From: Betaproteobacteria bacterium | GTDB taxonomy: Bacteria; Pseudomonadota; Gammaproteobacteria; Burkholderiales; Burkholderiaceae_C | Direction: 5' to 3' | Length of the DNA stretch: 64,000 nt | Assembly (NCBI GenBank): GCA_016704535.1 | Contig: JADIZZ010000023.1 | Span: 372,001-436,000, forward strand | Shown: in pieces, positions 1-7,938 of the stretch | How the letters are laid out: each line of letters begins with the position of its first letter | How positions within the stretch are numbered: the first letter of the stretch is position 1 | Notes under the pieces: model-generated | What the model saw: the letters and a program-made list of their open reading frames with translations, nothing else | What the model was told of the DNA's origin: nothing | Databases searched by the model: none | Position numbers and translations under genes: made by a program

Positions 1-2082
1 GGTGCCGGCGGCGTCGGACAGCCGCGCGCCTTCCACCACCCCCTGCGTGCTTCGTTCCATGGCGCCCACGGCGTCCTGGGTGTCGGTCTGAATCGTGCGC
101 ACGATGGCGGCGATCTGCCGCGTCGCATCACCGGAACGCTCGGCCAGCCGCTGCACTTCTTCCGCGACGACAGAGAAGCCGCGACCTGCGTCACCGGCAC
201 TCGCCGCCTGTATGGCGGCGTTCAGCGCCAGCACGTTGGTCTGCTCGGTGATGTCGGAGATCAGCTCGGTGATTTCGCCGATTTCCTGCGAGCTTTCACC
301 CAGGCGCTTGATGCGCTTGGACGTTTCCTGGATCTGGTCTCGGATGGCGTTCATGCCGCCGATGGCGTTCTGCACGGCGTTCAAGCCGGTTTCTGCGGCG
401 CGCAGCGACTGGCGTGCCACCTGGGCCGTTTCCTGCGCCTGCGTCGACACGTCGTTGATGCGGCCGGCCATCTGCAGCACGTCCTGGCCGGTCTCGCGGA
501 TGTCGCGCAGCTGCTCGGTCGACGCCGCCAGCAGTTCGGTCGAGGTCTGCTCGACCTGCTGCGTGGTGTCGGTGACCCGGCCCACCGTGTCCTGCACCTG
601 GGCCACCAGCGTGCGCAGCTCTTCCACGGTGTAGTTCACCGAATCGGCGATGGCGCCGGTGATGTCTTCAGTCACCGTGGCCTGCTGGGTGAGGTCGCCT
701 TCGGCCACCGTCTGCAGTTCGTTCATCAGGCGAAGAATGGCCGCCTGGTTGGCGTCGTTGACGCGCTTGGCTTCCTGCTCCTGGCGCTCGGCTTCATAGC
801 GCTGCGAGTCGGCGGCCTTGGAGCGGCCGGTCTGGTCGACGACGAACAGGCGCAGCAGGCCGAAGGCGCCCGCGGCCAGCATGGCCAACGAGAGCAGCAG
901 CGCTCCGAGGCGCCAGCCGCCGAAGCCGGCCTCGCCGGCCAGGCCCTGTTGCAGCGAATCGAGGCCTTTGCGCAACGGTTCGGAGTCGCCGATGATGATC
1001 GTCTGCGCCTCACGCGCTGCCACCAGGCCCTGCAGGTTGCCCAGGATGGCACTGGCGTCGGTGCGGGTCTTCTCGTACTGCTTCAGCAGGTCCTGCAGCT
1101 TTTCGCGTACCTGCGGTTCACGCGTGCCGGGCAGTCGCAGGTCGGCGTTGCCCGAGATCACGCCCTGCGCGATCTCGCGGAAGGAGTTCAGGTCCTTGCC
1201 GAGCAGGAACACGGCCTCGGCGCTGACGCCTTCGGTGGTGAGGAACTCGTTGGCGCTCTTGCCGATGCGCTGCGTCAGCATCACGAGCTGACCCACGGCC
1301 GAGAGCTCGGCCGCCGAGGCGCCAGCCTGCAGCTTCAGCGAAGACACGGTCTCGGCGGTTTCCAGCAAGTCGGCGCTCTGGCGGTTGATGGCGCGCAGCG
1401 CCTGGCCCACTTCGGTGAGCGTCTTCTGCTGGCCCAGCACGACGCCGGCATTCTGCTCGGCGCGCGCCACGAGTGGCAGCAGCGCGTCCAGCGCTTCCTG
1501 CTGCGACCCAGGTACGGCGGCAATGTCGCCCTCACCGGTCTTCAGGCTGCGCACGTTCTTCGCCAGGATGTCGATCGACTCCTTCACCTCGGGGAAAGCC
1601 GCGGCATTGCCCACCAGGGCCTGCGACACCGACTTGGCCAACCGTTGCGACTGCGTGGTGGCTTGTCCGGCGGCACCCAGCTGCGCGGCACTGCGGTTGC
1701 CAGCGGACAGTGCCAACACGGCGGTGATCAGCAGGCCCGCCAGGCCAGCAAAGAACAGCACGAGCATCGCACGCTGCTGACGCGCCAGAGCCCATGTGCC
1801 AATCACCGGCAGACCGCTGGTGAGAGCTGCAGCGTCGTCACGCTCGTCGGCGTGGCGGCTTTCGGGGAACTCGCCGGCCAGTTCCGACGGCGACGACTCG
1901 CTGATGATGGACCCGTCTTCCGCGTCGAGACGGCTGTGTGGGGGCACCAGCGTCCGCGGTCCGAGGTGGACTGTGGATTCCATCGGATTCGCCGGCGTGT
2001 CCAGCTCGTCGAAATTCACCGCGGTGTCGTCGTTCTCGGGCTTGGCGCCAGCGTTGCCTTTGATCCGGTCAAGGAAGCTCAT
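1..2082 (-). CDS. pilJ: PilJ-type methyl-accepting chemotaxis protein (3' end outside window)
   Basis: Transducer of the Pil-Chp chemosensory system that controls type IV pilus twitching motility. The reading frame is open from an ATG at 2082 to the window edge (694 codons visible, no stop). It has a hydrophilic cytoplasmic N-terminus of about 100 residues, a membrane segment near residues 105-126, a periplasmic domain with PilJ-like helices, a second membrane segment near 387-407, and a HAMP-like and signalling domain. The conserved hairpin tip (TEQTNVLALNAAIQAA, then GRGFSVVAEEVQRLAE) lies near residues 600-640. It follows pilG, pilH and pilI on the same strand, the order expected for this system; the pilI-pilJ gap is 82 bp. 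The long cytoplasmic N-terminus is longer than in many transducers. Family identity is sure; the ligand cannot be told. Confidence 0.93.
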   Translation of the reverse strand, partial: MSFLDRIKGNAGAKPENDDTAVNFDELDTPANPMESTVHLGPRTLVPPHSRLDAEDGSIISESSPSELAGEFPESRHADERDDAAALTSGLPVIGTWALARQQRAMLVLFFAGLAGLLITAVLALSAGNRSAAQLGAAGQATTQSQRLAKSVSQALVGNAAAFPEVKESIDILAKNVRSLKTGEGDIAAVPGSQQEALDALLPLVARAEQNAGVVLGQQKTLTEVGQALRAINRQSADLLETAETVSSLKLQAGASAAELSAVGQLVMLTQRIGKSANEFLTTEGVSAEAVFLLGKDLNSFREIAQGVISGNADLRLPGTREPQVREKLQDLLKQYEKTRTDASAILGNLQGLVAAREAQTIIIGDSEPLRKGLDSLQQGLAGEAGFGGWRLGALLLSLAMLAAGAFGLLRLFVVDQTGRSKAADSQRYEAERQEQEAKRVNDANQAAILRLMNELQTVAEGDLTQQATVTEDITGAIADSVNYTVEELRTLVAQVQDTVGRVTDTTQQVEQTSTELLAASTEQLRDIRETGQDVLQMAGRINDVSTQAQETAQVARQSLRAAETGLNAVQNAIGGMNAIRDQIQETSKRIKRLGESSQEIGEITELISDITEQTNVLALNAAIQAASAGDAGRGFSVVAEEVQRLAERSGDATRQIAAIVRTIQTDTQDAVGAMERSTQGVVEGARLSDAAGT

Positions 2083-2164
2083 CTGGTCCTCGTCATGGCT
2101 GGGGTGCAAGCCTGCGGCACACGCTGGCGTCGCGGATGGCTGCGGAAGAACGCCTTCAGGTCGT

Positions 2165-2692
2165 TCATGCGGAAATGGCCAGGAACTGTTCGTGGCGCAC
2201 GAGTGCGGAGAGGTCGATCTCCTGCCAAATGCGGCCGGACCCGTCGCGCCACCGCGCGCCGGCAAAGGCCGGGCGCGGCGCACCCTCGGCCGGCTCGGGC
2301 GTCAATTGCTCGGCGCTGCGCAGGCCGGCGAGGCGGTCGACCAGCACCGCGCAGTTGGCGCCGAAACGCGGATTGAATGCCAGCAGCCGCGCCTGTTCGC
2401 GCACAGCGTCGCGGGCGATGGGCGCGCGCAGGCCCAGGAAGGCCGCGAGGTCGACGACGCCATACAGGCCGCCGCGCAGGTTGGCCACGCCCATGAACCA
2501 CCTCTGGCTGTGCGGCACAGGCAGCACCGTGCCCAAGGCGAAGATCTCGCCAGCGGTCGACAGAGGGAACAGCAGCCCCTGCCCCTCGCACTCGACGGCC
2601 AGCCACGACAGCGCTCGCTCTTCGGTGCGCGCCTGCCGCAACCGGTCGGCCAGACGGCTCTGCAGTTCGCGCAGGGCTTCGCGTTTGGCCAT
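2165..2692 (-). CDS. pilI: PilI, CheW-like chemotaxis adaptor
   Basis: A 175-residue CheW-domain protein that couples the PilJ receptor to the histidine kinase (ChpA/PilL) of the twitching-motility signalling complex. The CheW-fold core is visible from residue ~30 on, with the typical run MGVANLRGGLYGVVDLAAFLG near the middle and a C-terminal valine/leucine-rich strand. I place the start at ATG 2692 (MAKREAL...), because the frame upstream of it runs through pilH coding sequence. It sits 25 bp after pilH and is transcribed with pilG, pilH and pilJ. Confidence 0.92.
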   Translation of the reverse strand: MAKREALRELQSRLADRLRQARTEERALSWLAVECEGQGLLFPLSTAGEIFALGTVLPVPHSQRWFMGVANLRGGLYGVVDLAAFLGLRAPIARDAVREQARLLAFNPRFGANCAVLVDRLAGLRSAEQLTPEPAEGAPRPAFAGARWRDGSGRIWQEIDLSALVRHEQFLAISA

Positions 2693-2717
2693 CAGTGGGT
2701 AGCGCCGCGCATGGGCA

Positions 2718-3083
2718 TCAGTCGAAGGCCTTGATCTTGGCGGCCAGCTCGTCGCCATTGACAGGCTTGACGATGTAGTCGCGTGCGCCCTGACGCATGC
2801 CCCAGACCTTGTCGGTTTCCTGGTTCTTGCTGGTGCACATGATGACGGGCACGTCGGCAAAGCGCGGGTCGCGCGTGATGCTGCGGGTGAGCTGGAAGCC
2901 ATTCTGGCCGGGCATCACCACGTCCATCAGGACGAGGTCGGGTTTCTCTTCGGCCAGGCGGCGCATCGCCTCTTCGCCGTTCTCGGCCGTGCGCACGGCG
3001 TAGCCCTTCTTGGTCAACAGCGACGACAGATGATGCAGTTCTGTCTTCGAGTCGTCGACGACGAGGATCTTGTGGATCGGCAT
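2718..3083 (-). CDS. pilH: PilH, twitching-motility response regulator
   Basis: Single-domain CheY-like receiver of 121 residues. The acidic pocket (VVDDS, residues 8-12), the phospho-acceptor Asp54 in LVLMDVVMPG, Thr84 and Lys106 (IVKP) are all present, so it should be phosphorylated by the Pil-Chp kinase. In the known system PilH opposes or modulates PilG in pilus retraction and extension control. It lies between pilG and pilI on the same strand. The motif wording DSKTELHH and TEN-GEEAM is characteristic of PilH rather than PilG. Confidence 0.93.
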   Translation of the reverse strand: MPIHKILVVDDSKTELHHLSSLLTKKGYAVRTAENGEEAMRRLAEEKPDLVLMDVVMPGQNGFQLTRSITRDPRFADVPVIMCTSKNQETDKVWGMRQGARDYIVKPVNGDELAAKIKAFD

Positions 3084-3119
3084 CGAGATGTTCCTTGGGT
3101 GGAGTCGCGTGCGGACGCG

Positions 3120-3545
3120 TCAGGACGCTCCGCGACGGTGGACGTCGACGGCGCGCAGCAACTGTTCCTTGGTGAAGGGCTTGGTGAGGTAGTCCTGCGA
3201 GCCCACCATGCGCCCACGCGCTTTGTCGAAGAGTCCGTCCTTGCTGGACAGCATGATGACCGGCACGTGCGTGAACTTGGGGTTGCGCTTGATGATCGCG
3301 CAGGTCTGGTAGCCGTCCAGACGCGGCATCAGGATGTCGCAGAAGATCAGTTCGGGCAAGTGGTCATTGACCTTGGCCAGCGCGTCGAAGCCGTCCTCGG
3401 CCAACACGACATCGTGCCCGCCCTGGCGCAGGAAGATCTCGGCGCTGCGCCGGATGGTGTTGCTGTCGTCGATGACGAGCACCTTCGCACCCGCCGCTAC
3501 GGCAAAGGTCTCCGCCGCGCCTGCCTCAGGCCCCAGTATCTCCAA
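3120..3545 (-). CDS. pilG: PilG, twitching-motility response regulator
   Basis: CheY-like receiver of 141 residues with a short N-terminal extension of about 18 residues. The phospho-acceptor Asp70 (ELIFCDILMPRLDGYQ), acidic residues VIDDSNT at 24-30 and Lys122 (LTKPF) are intact. DSNTIRRSAEIFL is the typical PilG signature. It is the first gene of the pilG-H-I-J run; 37 bp separate it from pilH. Rubredoxin lies 56 bp upstream on the same strand and may be co-transcribed. Confidence 0.93.
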   Translation of the reverse strand: MEILGPEAGAAETFAVAAGAKVLVIDDSNTIRRSAEIFLRQGGHDVVLAEDGFDALAKVNDHLPELIFCDILMPRLDGYQTCAIIKRNPKFTHVPVIMLSSKDGLFDKARGRMVGSQDYLTKPFTKEQLLRAVDVHRRGAS

Positions 3546-3601
3546 GCGCTGTTCTCCTCAAGCCCTACGCCGACAGGGAACCCGACCCACTGGCCGCAGG
3601 T

Positions 3602-3775
3602 TCAGATCTGGACCATCTCGAAATCTTCCTTACGCGCACCGCACTCGGGGCAGGTCCAATTCATCGAGACATCGGCCCACGCCGTGCCGGCAGGGATGCC
3701 GTGCTCCGGATCACCGTCGGCCTCGCTGTAGATCCATCCGCAGATCAGGCACATCCAGGTACGCGGTTCGCTCAC
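3602..3775 (-). CDS. rubredoxin
   Basis: A 57-residue FeS4 electron-transfer protein. Two CxxC knuckles are visible: MCLICGW (Cys9, Cys12) and WTCPECGARK (Cys42, Cys45), followed by the canonical end KEDFEMVQI. The start is a GTG at 3775 (MSEPRTWMCL); there is no in-frame ATG before the first Cys knuckle except the internal Met8. It stands upstream of pilG and divergent from the ThiD-like gene, a neighbourhood seen in other Burkholderiales. The electron partner is unknown. Confidence 0.93.
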   Translation of the reverse strand: MSEPRTWMCLICGWIYSEADGDPEHGIPAGTAWADVSMNWTCPECGARKEDFEMVQI

Positions 3776-3793
3776 GATATGACTGTCACCTCA

Positions 3794-3815
3794 CTACAAT
3801 GGACGCGGATTGTAG
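3794..3815. promoter_or_regulatory. palindrome with back-to-back -10-like hexamers between rubredoxin and the ThiD-like gene
   Basis: The 172-bp divergent intergenic region contains the perfect inverted repeat CTACAAT - 8 bp - ATTGTAG. Each arm contains TACAAT, a five-of-six match to the sigma70 -10 box, one on each strand, so the same site could serve both directions or be an operator. No good -35 box is seen on either side. This is an inference from sequence only. Confidence 0.4.
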
Positions 3816-3947
3816 CCACGCATTTCCTGGGTTTTCCGAGGAATTGTGAGGACCTACAACCTGTTCTTCAGAGTTCACTGGAGCTTGGACAACACCGTCC
3901 CTTCTTCACGATTTCACCGCGAACATTCGCGCTCAGGCCGATTGCCC

Positions 3948-4940
3948 ATGACCCCCGAACCCCTACCGGCCACGGCCACCGACGACCCCGCCGCCGAGCC
4001 ACCGCCTCCGGCCTGCGTGATGTGCTTCAACGCCAGCGACCCCAGCGGCGCCGGCGGCATGGCCGGCGACGTGGCCACCATCGCGGCCATGGGCGCACAC
4101 GCGCTGCCTGTGGTGACCAGCATCGTGATGCGCGACACCGCCGACACCTTCGACCAACACGAGATCGACGCCGACGCCGTAGCCGAGCAGGCCCGCACCA
4201 TCCTCGAAGACGTGACCATCTCGGGCTGGAAGGTGGGCTTCCTGGGCAACGCCGACAACGTCTCGGCGGTGGCTGAGGTGCTGTCCGACTACACCGAGAT
4301 CCCGCTCGTGGCCTACCTGCCCAACCTGAGCTGGATGGAGGAAGACGCGCTGCAGCCCTACCTCGACGCCTTCCGCGAGCTCATCCTGCCGGCCACCGAG
4401 GTGCTGGTGGGCAGCCACAAGACCCTGCAGGACTTCCTGCTGCCCGAATGGGACAACGAGCGCCCGGCCTCGGCACGCGAACTGGCGGTGGCCGCCGGCG
4501 AGCACGGCACGCGATACGTGCTGGTCACCGGCATCATGCTCGCACCCAAGGCCGGCGCGCGGGGTGGCAACAGCACGGCCGGCACGCCACCCGAGCAGTA
4601 CATCGACAACGTGCTGGCCTCACCACAAGGCGCCATCACGGGCGAGAAATTCGAGCGTTTCGACGCGGCCTTCATGGCCGCAGGCGACACCCTGTCGGCC
4701 GCACTGGCCTCGTTGCTGGCCGCCGGCAGCGAACTGCAGCCGGCGGTGGGCGAGGCGCTGAGCTTCCTCGACCAGAGCCTGGACGCCGGCTTCCGCCCCG
4801 GCATGGGCCACATCGTGCCCGATCGCTTCTTCTGGGCGCTGCCCCCGCCCGAGGAAGGCGAGGACGGTGAAGGCAACGGGATGCCCGAACCCGAGCCGGA
4901 AGACCTCAAGGGCAAAGGAACGCCCCGCCGAGTACATTGA
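3948..4940 (+). CDS. ThiD-like hydroxymethylpyrimidine kinase family protein (divergent)
   Basis: A 330-residue ribokinase-fold protein most like ThiD (HMP/HMP-P kinase of thiamine synthesis). The N-terminal substrate loop reads NASDPSGAGGMAGD (residues 28-41), close to the ThiD signature SDPSGGAG. At the anion hole, however, the sequence is AAGDTLSAAL (residues 244-253), where canonical ThiD has GTGCTLS; the ThiD cysteine is replaced by Asp247, as in sugar kinases. The start is ATG 3948. The tail after ~residue 300 is low complexity, and the stop codon lies inside the first bases of an interspersed repeat. The gene is next to hemL and rubredoxin, not thiamine genes. Substrate is therefore uncertain; pyridoxine-like or HMP kinases are possible. 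Confidence 0.78.
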   Translation: MTPEPLPATATDDPAAEPPPPACVMCFNASDPSGAGGMAGDVATIAAMGAHALPVVTSIVMRDTADTFDQHEIDADAVAEQARTILEDVTISGWKVGFLGNADNVSAVAEVLSDYTEIPLVAYLPNLSWMEEDALQPYLDAFRELILPATEVLVGSHKTLQDFLLPEWDNERPASARELAVAAGEHGTRYVLVTGIMLAPKAGARGGNSTAGTPPEQYIDNVLASPQGAITGEKFERFDAAFMAAGDTLSAALASLLAAGSELQPAVGEALSFLDQSLDAGFRPGMGHIVPDRFFWALPPPEEGEDGEGNGMPEPEPEDLKGKGTPRRVH

Positions 4941-4953
4941 GCCCCAGCGATCT

Positions 4954-5034
4954 GAGCCCCCAAGCTCGCTAGTGCTCGCTACCCCCCGAGGGGGCCGTCC
5001 GTCAGCGGCCCGGCAAAGCCGGTTCCGCGGCGGG
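4954..5034 (+). repeat. interspersed stop-codon-abutting repeat, copy A (tandem with B)
   Basis: About 81 bp starting GAGCCCCCAAGCTCGCT, with a CCCCC-GA-GGGGG hairpin and a CCGGC-AAA-GCCGG hairpin, ending CCGCGGCGGG. It is near-identical to copy B at 5041 and matches copies at 21605, 23104 and 42709. A shorter partial head (GTACATTGAGCCCC) at 4932 contains the stop codon of the ThiD-like gene. Confidence 0.9.
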
Positions 5035-5040
5035 TACATT

Positions 5041-5127
5041 GAGCCCCCAAGCTCGCTAGTGCTCGCTACCCCCCGAGGGGGCCGTCCGTCAGCGGCCCGG
5101 CAAAGCCGGCTCCGCGGCGGGAAGCTT
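5041..5127 (+). repeat. interspersed stop-codon-abutting repeat, copy B (tandem)
   Basis: Second tandem copy of the same element, preceded like copy A by GTACATT. It ends GCGGCGGGAAGCTT, 17 bp before the hemL start codon, so it forms most of the thiD-hemL intergenic region. Confidence 0.9.
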
Positions 5128-5144
5128 GATCTGAAGTACACCAC

Positions 5145-6443
5145 ATGACTACCAACGACGAACTCTTTGCGCGCGCGCAGCGCGTCATACCGGGCGGCGT
5201 GAACTCGCCGGTGCGGGCCTTTCGCGCCGTCGGCGGCACGCCGAGGTTCATCCAGCGCGGCCAGGGCGCCTATATCTGGGACGCCGAAGGGCAGAGGTAC
5301 ATCGACTACATCGGCAGCTGGGGGCCGATGATCCTGGGGCATGGCCACCCGGCGGTAGTCGAGGCCGTGCAAAGGGCGCTGCTCGACGGCTTCAGCTTCG
5401 GGGCGCCCACCGAGCGCGAGATCGAACTGGCCGAGGCCATCATCGCACTGGTGCCCGGCTGCGAAATGGTGCGGCTGGTCAGCAGCGGCACAGAAGCCGG
5501 CATGAGCGCGCTGCGCCTGGCGCGCGGCGCCACCGGCCGCACCAAGTTCATCAAGTTCGAGGGCTGCTACCACGGCCATGCCGACCCGCTGCTGGTGAAG
5601 GCCGGCTCGGGCCTGGCCACCTTCGGCTTTCCCACCAGCGCCGGCGTGCCGGAAGACGTGGTCAAGCACACGCTGGTGCTGCCTTACAACGACGTCGCGG
5701 CACTGGAGCAGGCCTTCGACACGCACGGCAGCGAACTGGCCTGCGTGATGATCGAGCCCATCGCCGGCAACATGAACTTCGTGCGCGCTTCGCCGCCCTT
5801 CATGACGCGGCTGCGCGAGCTGTGCACGGCCCACGGCGCGCTGCTGGTCTTCGACGAGGTGATGTCGGGCTTCCGCGTCGCCCTGGGCGGCGCGCACAGC
5901 GTCTACCAGCAACTGATCCCGGGCTTCAAGGCCGACGTCTTCGTATTCGGCAAGGTCATCGGCGGTGGCATGCCCTTGGCGGCCTTCGGCGCCAGCAAGT
6001 CCATCATGGAACAGCTGGCACCTTTGGGCCCGGTGTACCAGGCCGGCACGCTGAGCGGCAATCCGGTGGCCACGGCCTGCGGCCTGGCGACGCTGAAAGA
6101 GATCACCAAACCCGGCTTCTTCGATGCGCTGACCGCGCGCACGCAGGCGCTGGTGGCCGGGCTGGAAGGCGCGGCGCGCGAGGCCGGCGTGCCCTTGGTC
6201 GGCGACAGCCAGGGCGGCATGTTCGGCTTCTTCTTCGCAGATGAATTGCCGCAGAACTACGGTGTCGTCATGGCCACCGACAAGGAGCGCTTCAACCGCT
6301 TCTTTCACGGCATGCTGCAGCGCGGCGTCTACCTGGCGCCGGCGCTCTACGAGGCCGGCTTCGTCAGCGCCGCCCACACGGCAGACGACGTAGCCGCCAC
6401 GGTGCAGGCGGCGCTGGGAGCCTTCAAGGCATTGCGGGCCTGA
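5145..6443 (+). CDS. hemL: glutamate-1-semialdehyde 2,1-aminomutase
   Basis: PLP enzyme that converts glutamate-1-semialdehyde to 5-aminolevulinate in the C5 route of tetrapyrrole synthesis. Length 432 residues is standard. Visible signatures are NSPVRAF at 20-26, the aminotransferase class III run LLVFDEVMSGFR (~233-244) and the PLP lysine Lys270 in VFVFGKVIGGGMP. The start ATG at 5145 comes just after repeat copy B; the ribosome site is weak (GAAG). Cytoplasmic homodimer in known cases. Confidence 0.97.
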   Translation: MTTNDELFARAQRVIPGGVNSPVRAFRAVGGTPRFIQRGQGAYIWDAEGQRYIDYIGSWGPMILGHGHPAVVEAVQRALLDGFSFGAPTEREIELAEAIIALVPGCEMVRLVSSGTEAGMSALRLARGATGRTKFIKFEGCYHGHADPLLVKAGSGLATFGFPTSAGVPEDVVKHTLVLPYNDVAALEQAFDTHGSELACVMIEPIAGNMNFVRASPPFMTRLRELCTAHGALLVFDEVMSGFRVALGGAHSVYQQLIPGFKADVFVFGKVIGGGMPLAAFGASKSIMEQLAPLGPVYQAGTLSGNPVATACGLATLKEITKPGFFDALTARTQALVAGLEGAAREAGVPLVGDSQGGMFGFFFADELPQNYGVVMATDKERFNRFFHGMLQRGVYLAPALYEAGFVSAAHTADDVAATVQAALGAFKALRA

Positions 6444-6460
6444 GGCCCCGGGCGGTCGCT

Positions 6461-7444
6461 ATGAACCCGCGGCCCGCCGTCCCGCCTCCGGCTGCCGCGC
6501 TGACCTGCGGCAACTGCAGCCAGGCCATGCGCGGGCTGCAACTGCCCGGGTACTACGGCAAGACGGTCGAACTCGACCTCTGCGCCGGCTGCCATCTCGT
6601 CTGGTTCGACCTCGTCGAGGCCGCGGGCCTGCCGGGCCCGGCACTGCTGACGCTGTTAGGCGAGATGGCAGCGGCGCAGACGCTGGCGCACACGCCGCTG
6701 CGGCCCGCGCTGTCCTGCCCCCGCTGCCGCGGCGCCGTGCGCACGGTGCACAACCCGTCGCGCTGGGGGCATTCGCTGCAGCTGGAATGCCTGCAGCGGC
6801 ACGGCGCCTGGCAGCCCTTCGCGCAGTTCCTGCAGCAACGTGGCCTGGTGCGACCGATGACGTCAGCCGACCGTCACCGCGCGTTGCAGCGCGACGGCGC
6901 GCTGCACTGCGTGAATTGCGGCGGCGCCGTCGGCGCCACCGACACCACCTGCCCCTGGTGCACGTCCGTGCCCTCGGTCGTCGACGTGGCGCGGCTGGCC
7001 CACGCGCTCGACCCCGAAGGCGCCACGCAAGCACACGCCGTGCACCGGCAGCGCAGCCAGGCCGGCGCGCTGAACTGCGCGGCCTGCGGCGCGGCGCAGC
7101 CGGCCGACGCGGCCTGGTTGTGCACAGCCTGCGGCGCCACGCTCACCGCGCCCGGCCTGGCCGAGGCGCACCGTCGCGTCAGCGAACTCGGGCCCGCGCT
7201 CGCCGCACACGCCGACCGGCCCGCGCCGCACGTGGTGAAGGCGCGTCTGGCTCGGCAGCAGCCCGCGCTCGACCGCCAGCGCAGCCGCGCTGCCGAGATG
7301 CAGGCCGAAGCAGACGAGCGCCTGGGCCGCACGCCCGCGGCGCGCCGCGAGGTCGACGACGCGCTGGCCTCTTGGCTGATGGACGCTGCACTGACCGCGG
7401 GCCGCGCCGCCATCGAAGCCCTGCGCCGCGTCTTCGGACGCTGA
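6461..7444 (+). CDS. multi-zinc-ribbon protein of unknown function
   Basis: A 327-residue protein I do not recognise beyond its zinc ribbons. Cysteine pairs are CxxC at 16/19 with 41/44 (a TFIIB-type ribbon, CGNC...CAGC), 86/89 with Cys110, 150/153 with 164/167, and 206/209 with 221/224. The C-terminal third is Arg/Ala-rich and helical, ending in RRVFGR. There is no signal peptide or clear membrane segment. It begins 17 bp after hemL on the same strand and could be co-transcribed. A chaperone-like, ribosome-linked or metal-binding role is possible, but nothing in the sequence decides it. Confidence 0.75.
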   Translation: MNPRPAVPPPAAALTCGNCSQAMRGLQLPGYYGKTVELDLCAGCHLVWFDLVEAAGLPGPALLTLLGEMAAAQTLAHTPLRPALSCPRCRGAVRTVHNPSRWGHSLQLECLQRHGAWQPFAQFLQQRGLVRPMTSADRHRALQRDGALHCVNCGGAVGATDTTCPWCTSVPSVVDVARLAHALDPEGATQAHAVHRQRSQAGALNCAACGAAQPADAAWLCTACGATLTAPGLAEAHRRVSELGPALAAHADRPAPHVVKARLARQQPALDRQRSRAAEMQAEADERLGRTPAARREVDDALASWLMDAALTAGRAAIEALRRVFGR

Positions 7445-7456
7445 GCCTGCGCGAAT

Positions 7457-7924
7457 TCAGGCCGGTGACGAACGCAACCCGTAGGCCTTGCCGCCGACGA
7501 ACAGGTACTCGACCCGCAGCACCGCATCACCCTTCTCGCCAGTGAAGGTGAAACCCAGCACCGCGAGGCTGTCGCCATTCCGGATCTCGGGTACGGCCCA
7601 GGCATTCATGCGCGACAGCGGCGCCAGCTCGATCTGCCAGCGGCGGTCCTTGCGCGTGGGCAGCTGGGCGGCCTTCAGCAGGGCCGGGCCGTCGACGCCG
7701 GCCGACTGCGCCGGCAAGGCGCGTGTGGCCAGGTCGGCCGGCAGGCGCAGTTCGGCGGGCAGATCCAGCTCCAGTTCGGCGTGCGGGTTGGCCCAGCGCA
7801 CCTTGGCGGCCTTGCCTTCCAGGTAGATCGGCCGGCCCTGGTCGAAGCTGCTCCAGCCGTGGTGCGCGTGCGCAGCAGGCAGCGCCAGAAGGCCGGCGCT
7901 GGCGATGAAGTGGCGTCTTTGCAT
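7457..7924 (-). CDS. exported DUF6152-like protein
   Basis: A 155-residue protein with an N-terminal export signal (MQRRHFIASAGLLALPAAHA; the RR pair could be Tat) followed by HHGWSSFDQGRPIYLEG and RWANPHAELEL. This is the pattern of the DUF6152 family of small periplasmic proteins. ATG 7924 is chosen because it starts directly at the signal peptide. It is 14 bp downstream of the membrane protein at 7939 and probably forms a two-gene operon with it. The histidines at the mature N-terminus suggest metal binding (inference). Function unknown. Confidence 0.72.
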   Translation of the reverse strand: MQRRHFIASAGLLALPAAHAHHGWSSFDQGRPIYLEGKAAKVRWANPHAELELDLPAELRLPADLATRALPAQSAGVDGPALLKAAQLPTRKDRRWQIELAPLSRMNAWAVPEIRNGDSLAVLGFTFTGEKGDAVLRVEYLFVGGKAYGLRSSPA

Positions 7925-7938
7925 GGCTTCAGTGCTCC

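Noticed and set aside
2079..2168. 29-codon ORF between pilI and pilJ
   Set aside because: Too short, out of frame with both genes, and no homology seen.
949..2376. Long plus-strand ORF (475 codons) opposite pilJ/pilI
   Set aside because: Mirror ORF caused by GC-rich third positions; the product is low complexity and pilJ/pilI on the minus strand are clear.
3776..3947. TPP riboswitch upstream of the ThiD-like gene
   Set aside because: The CUGAGA and related core motifs of a THI box are not seen.
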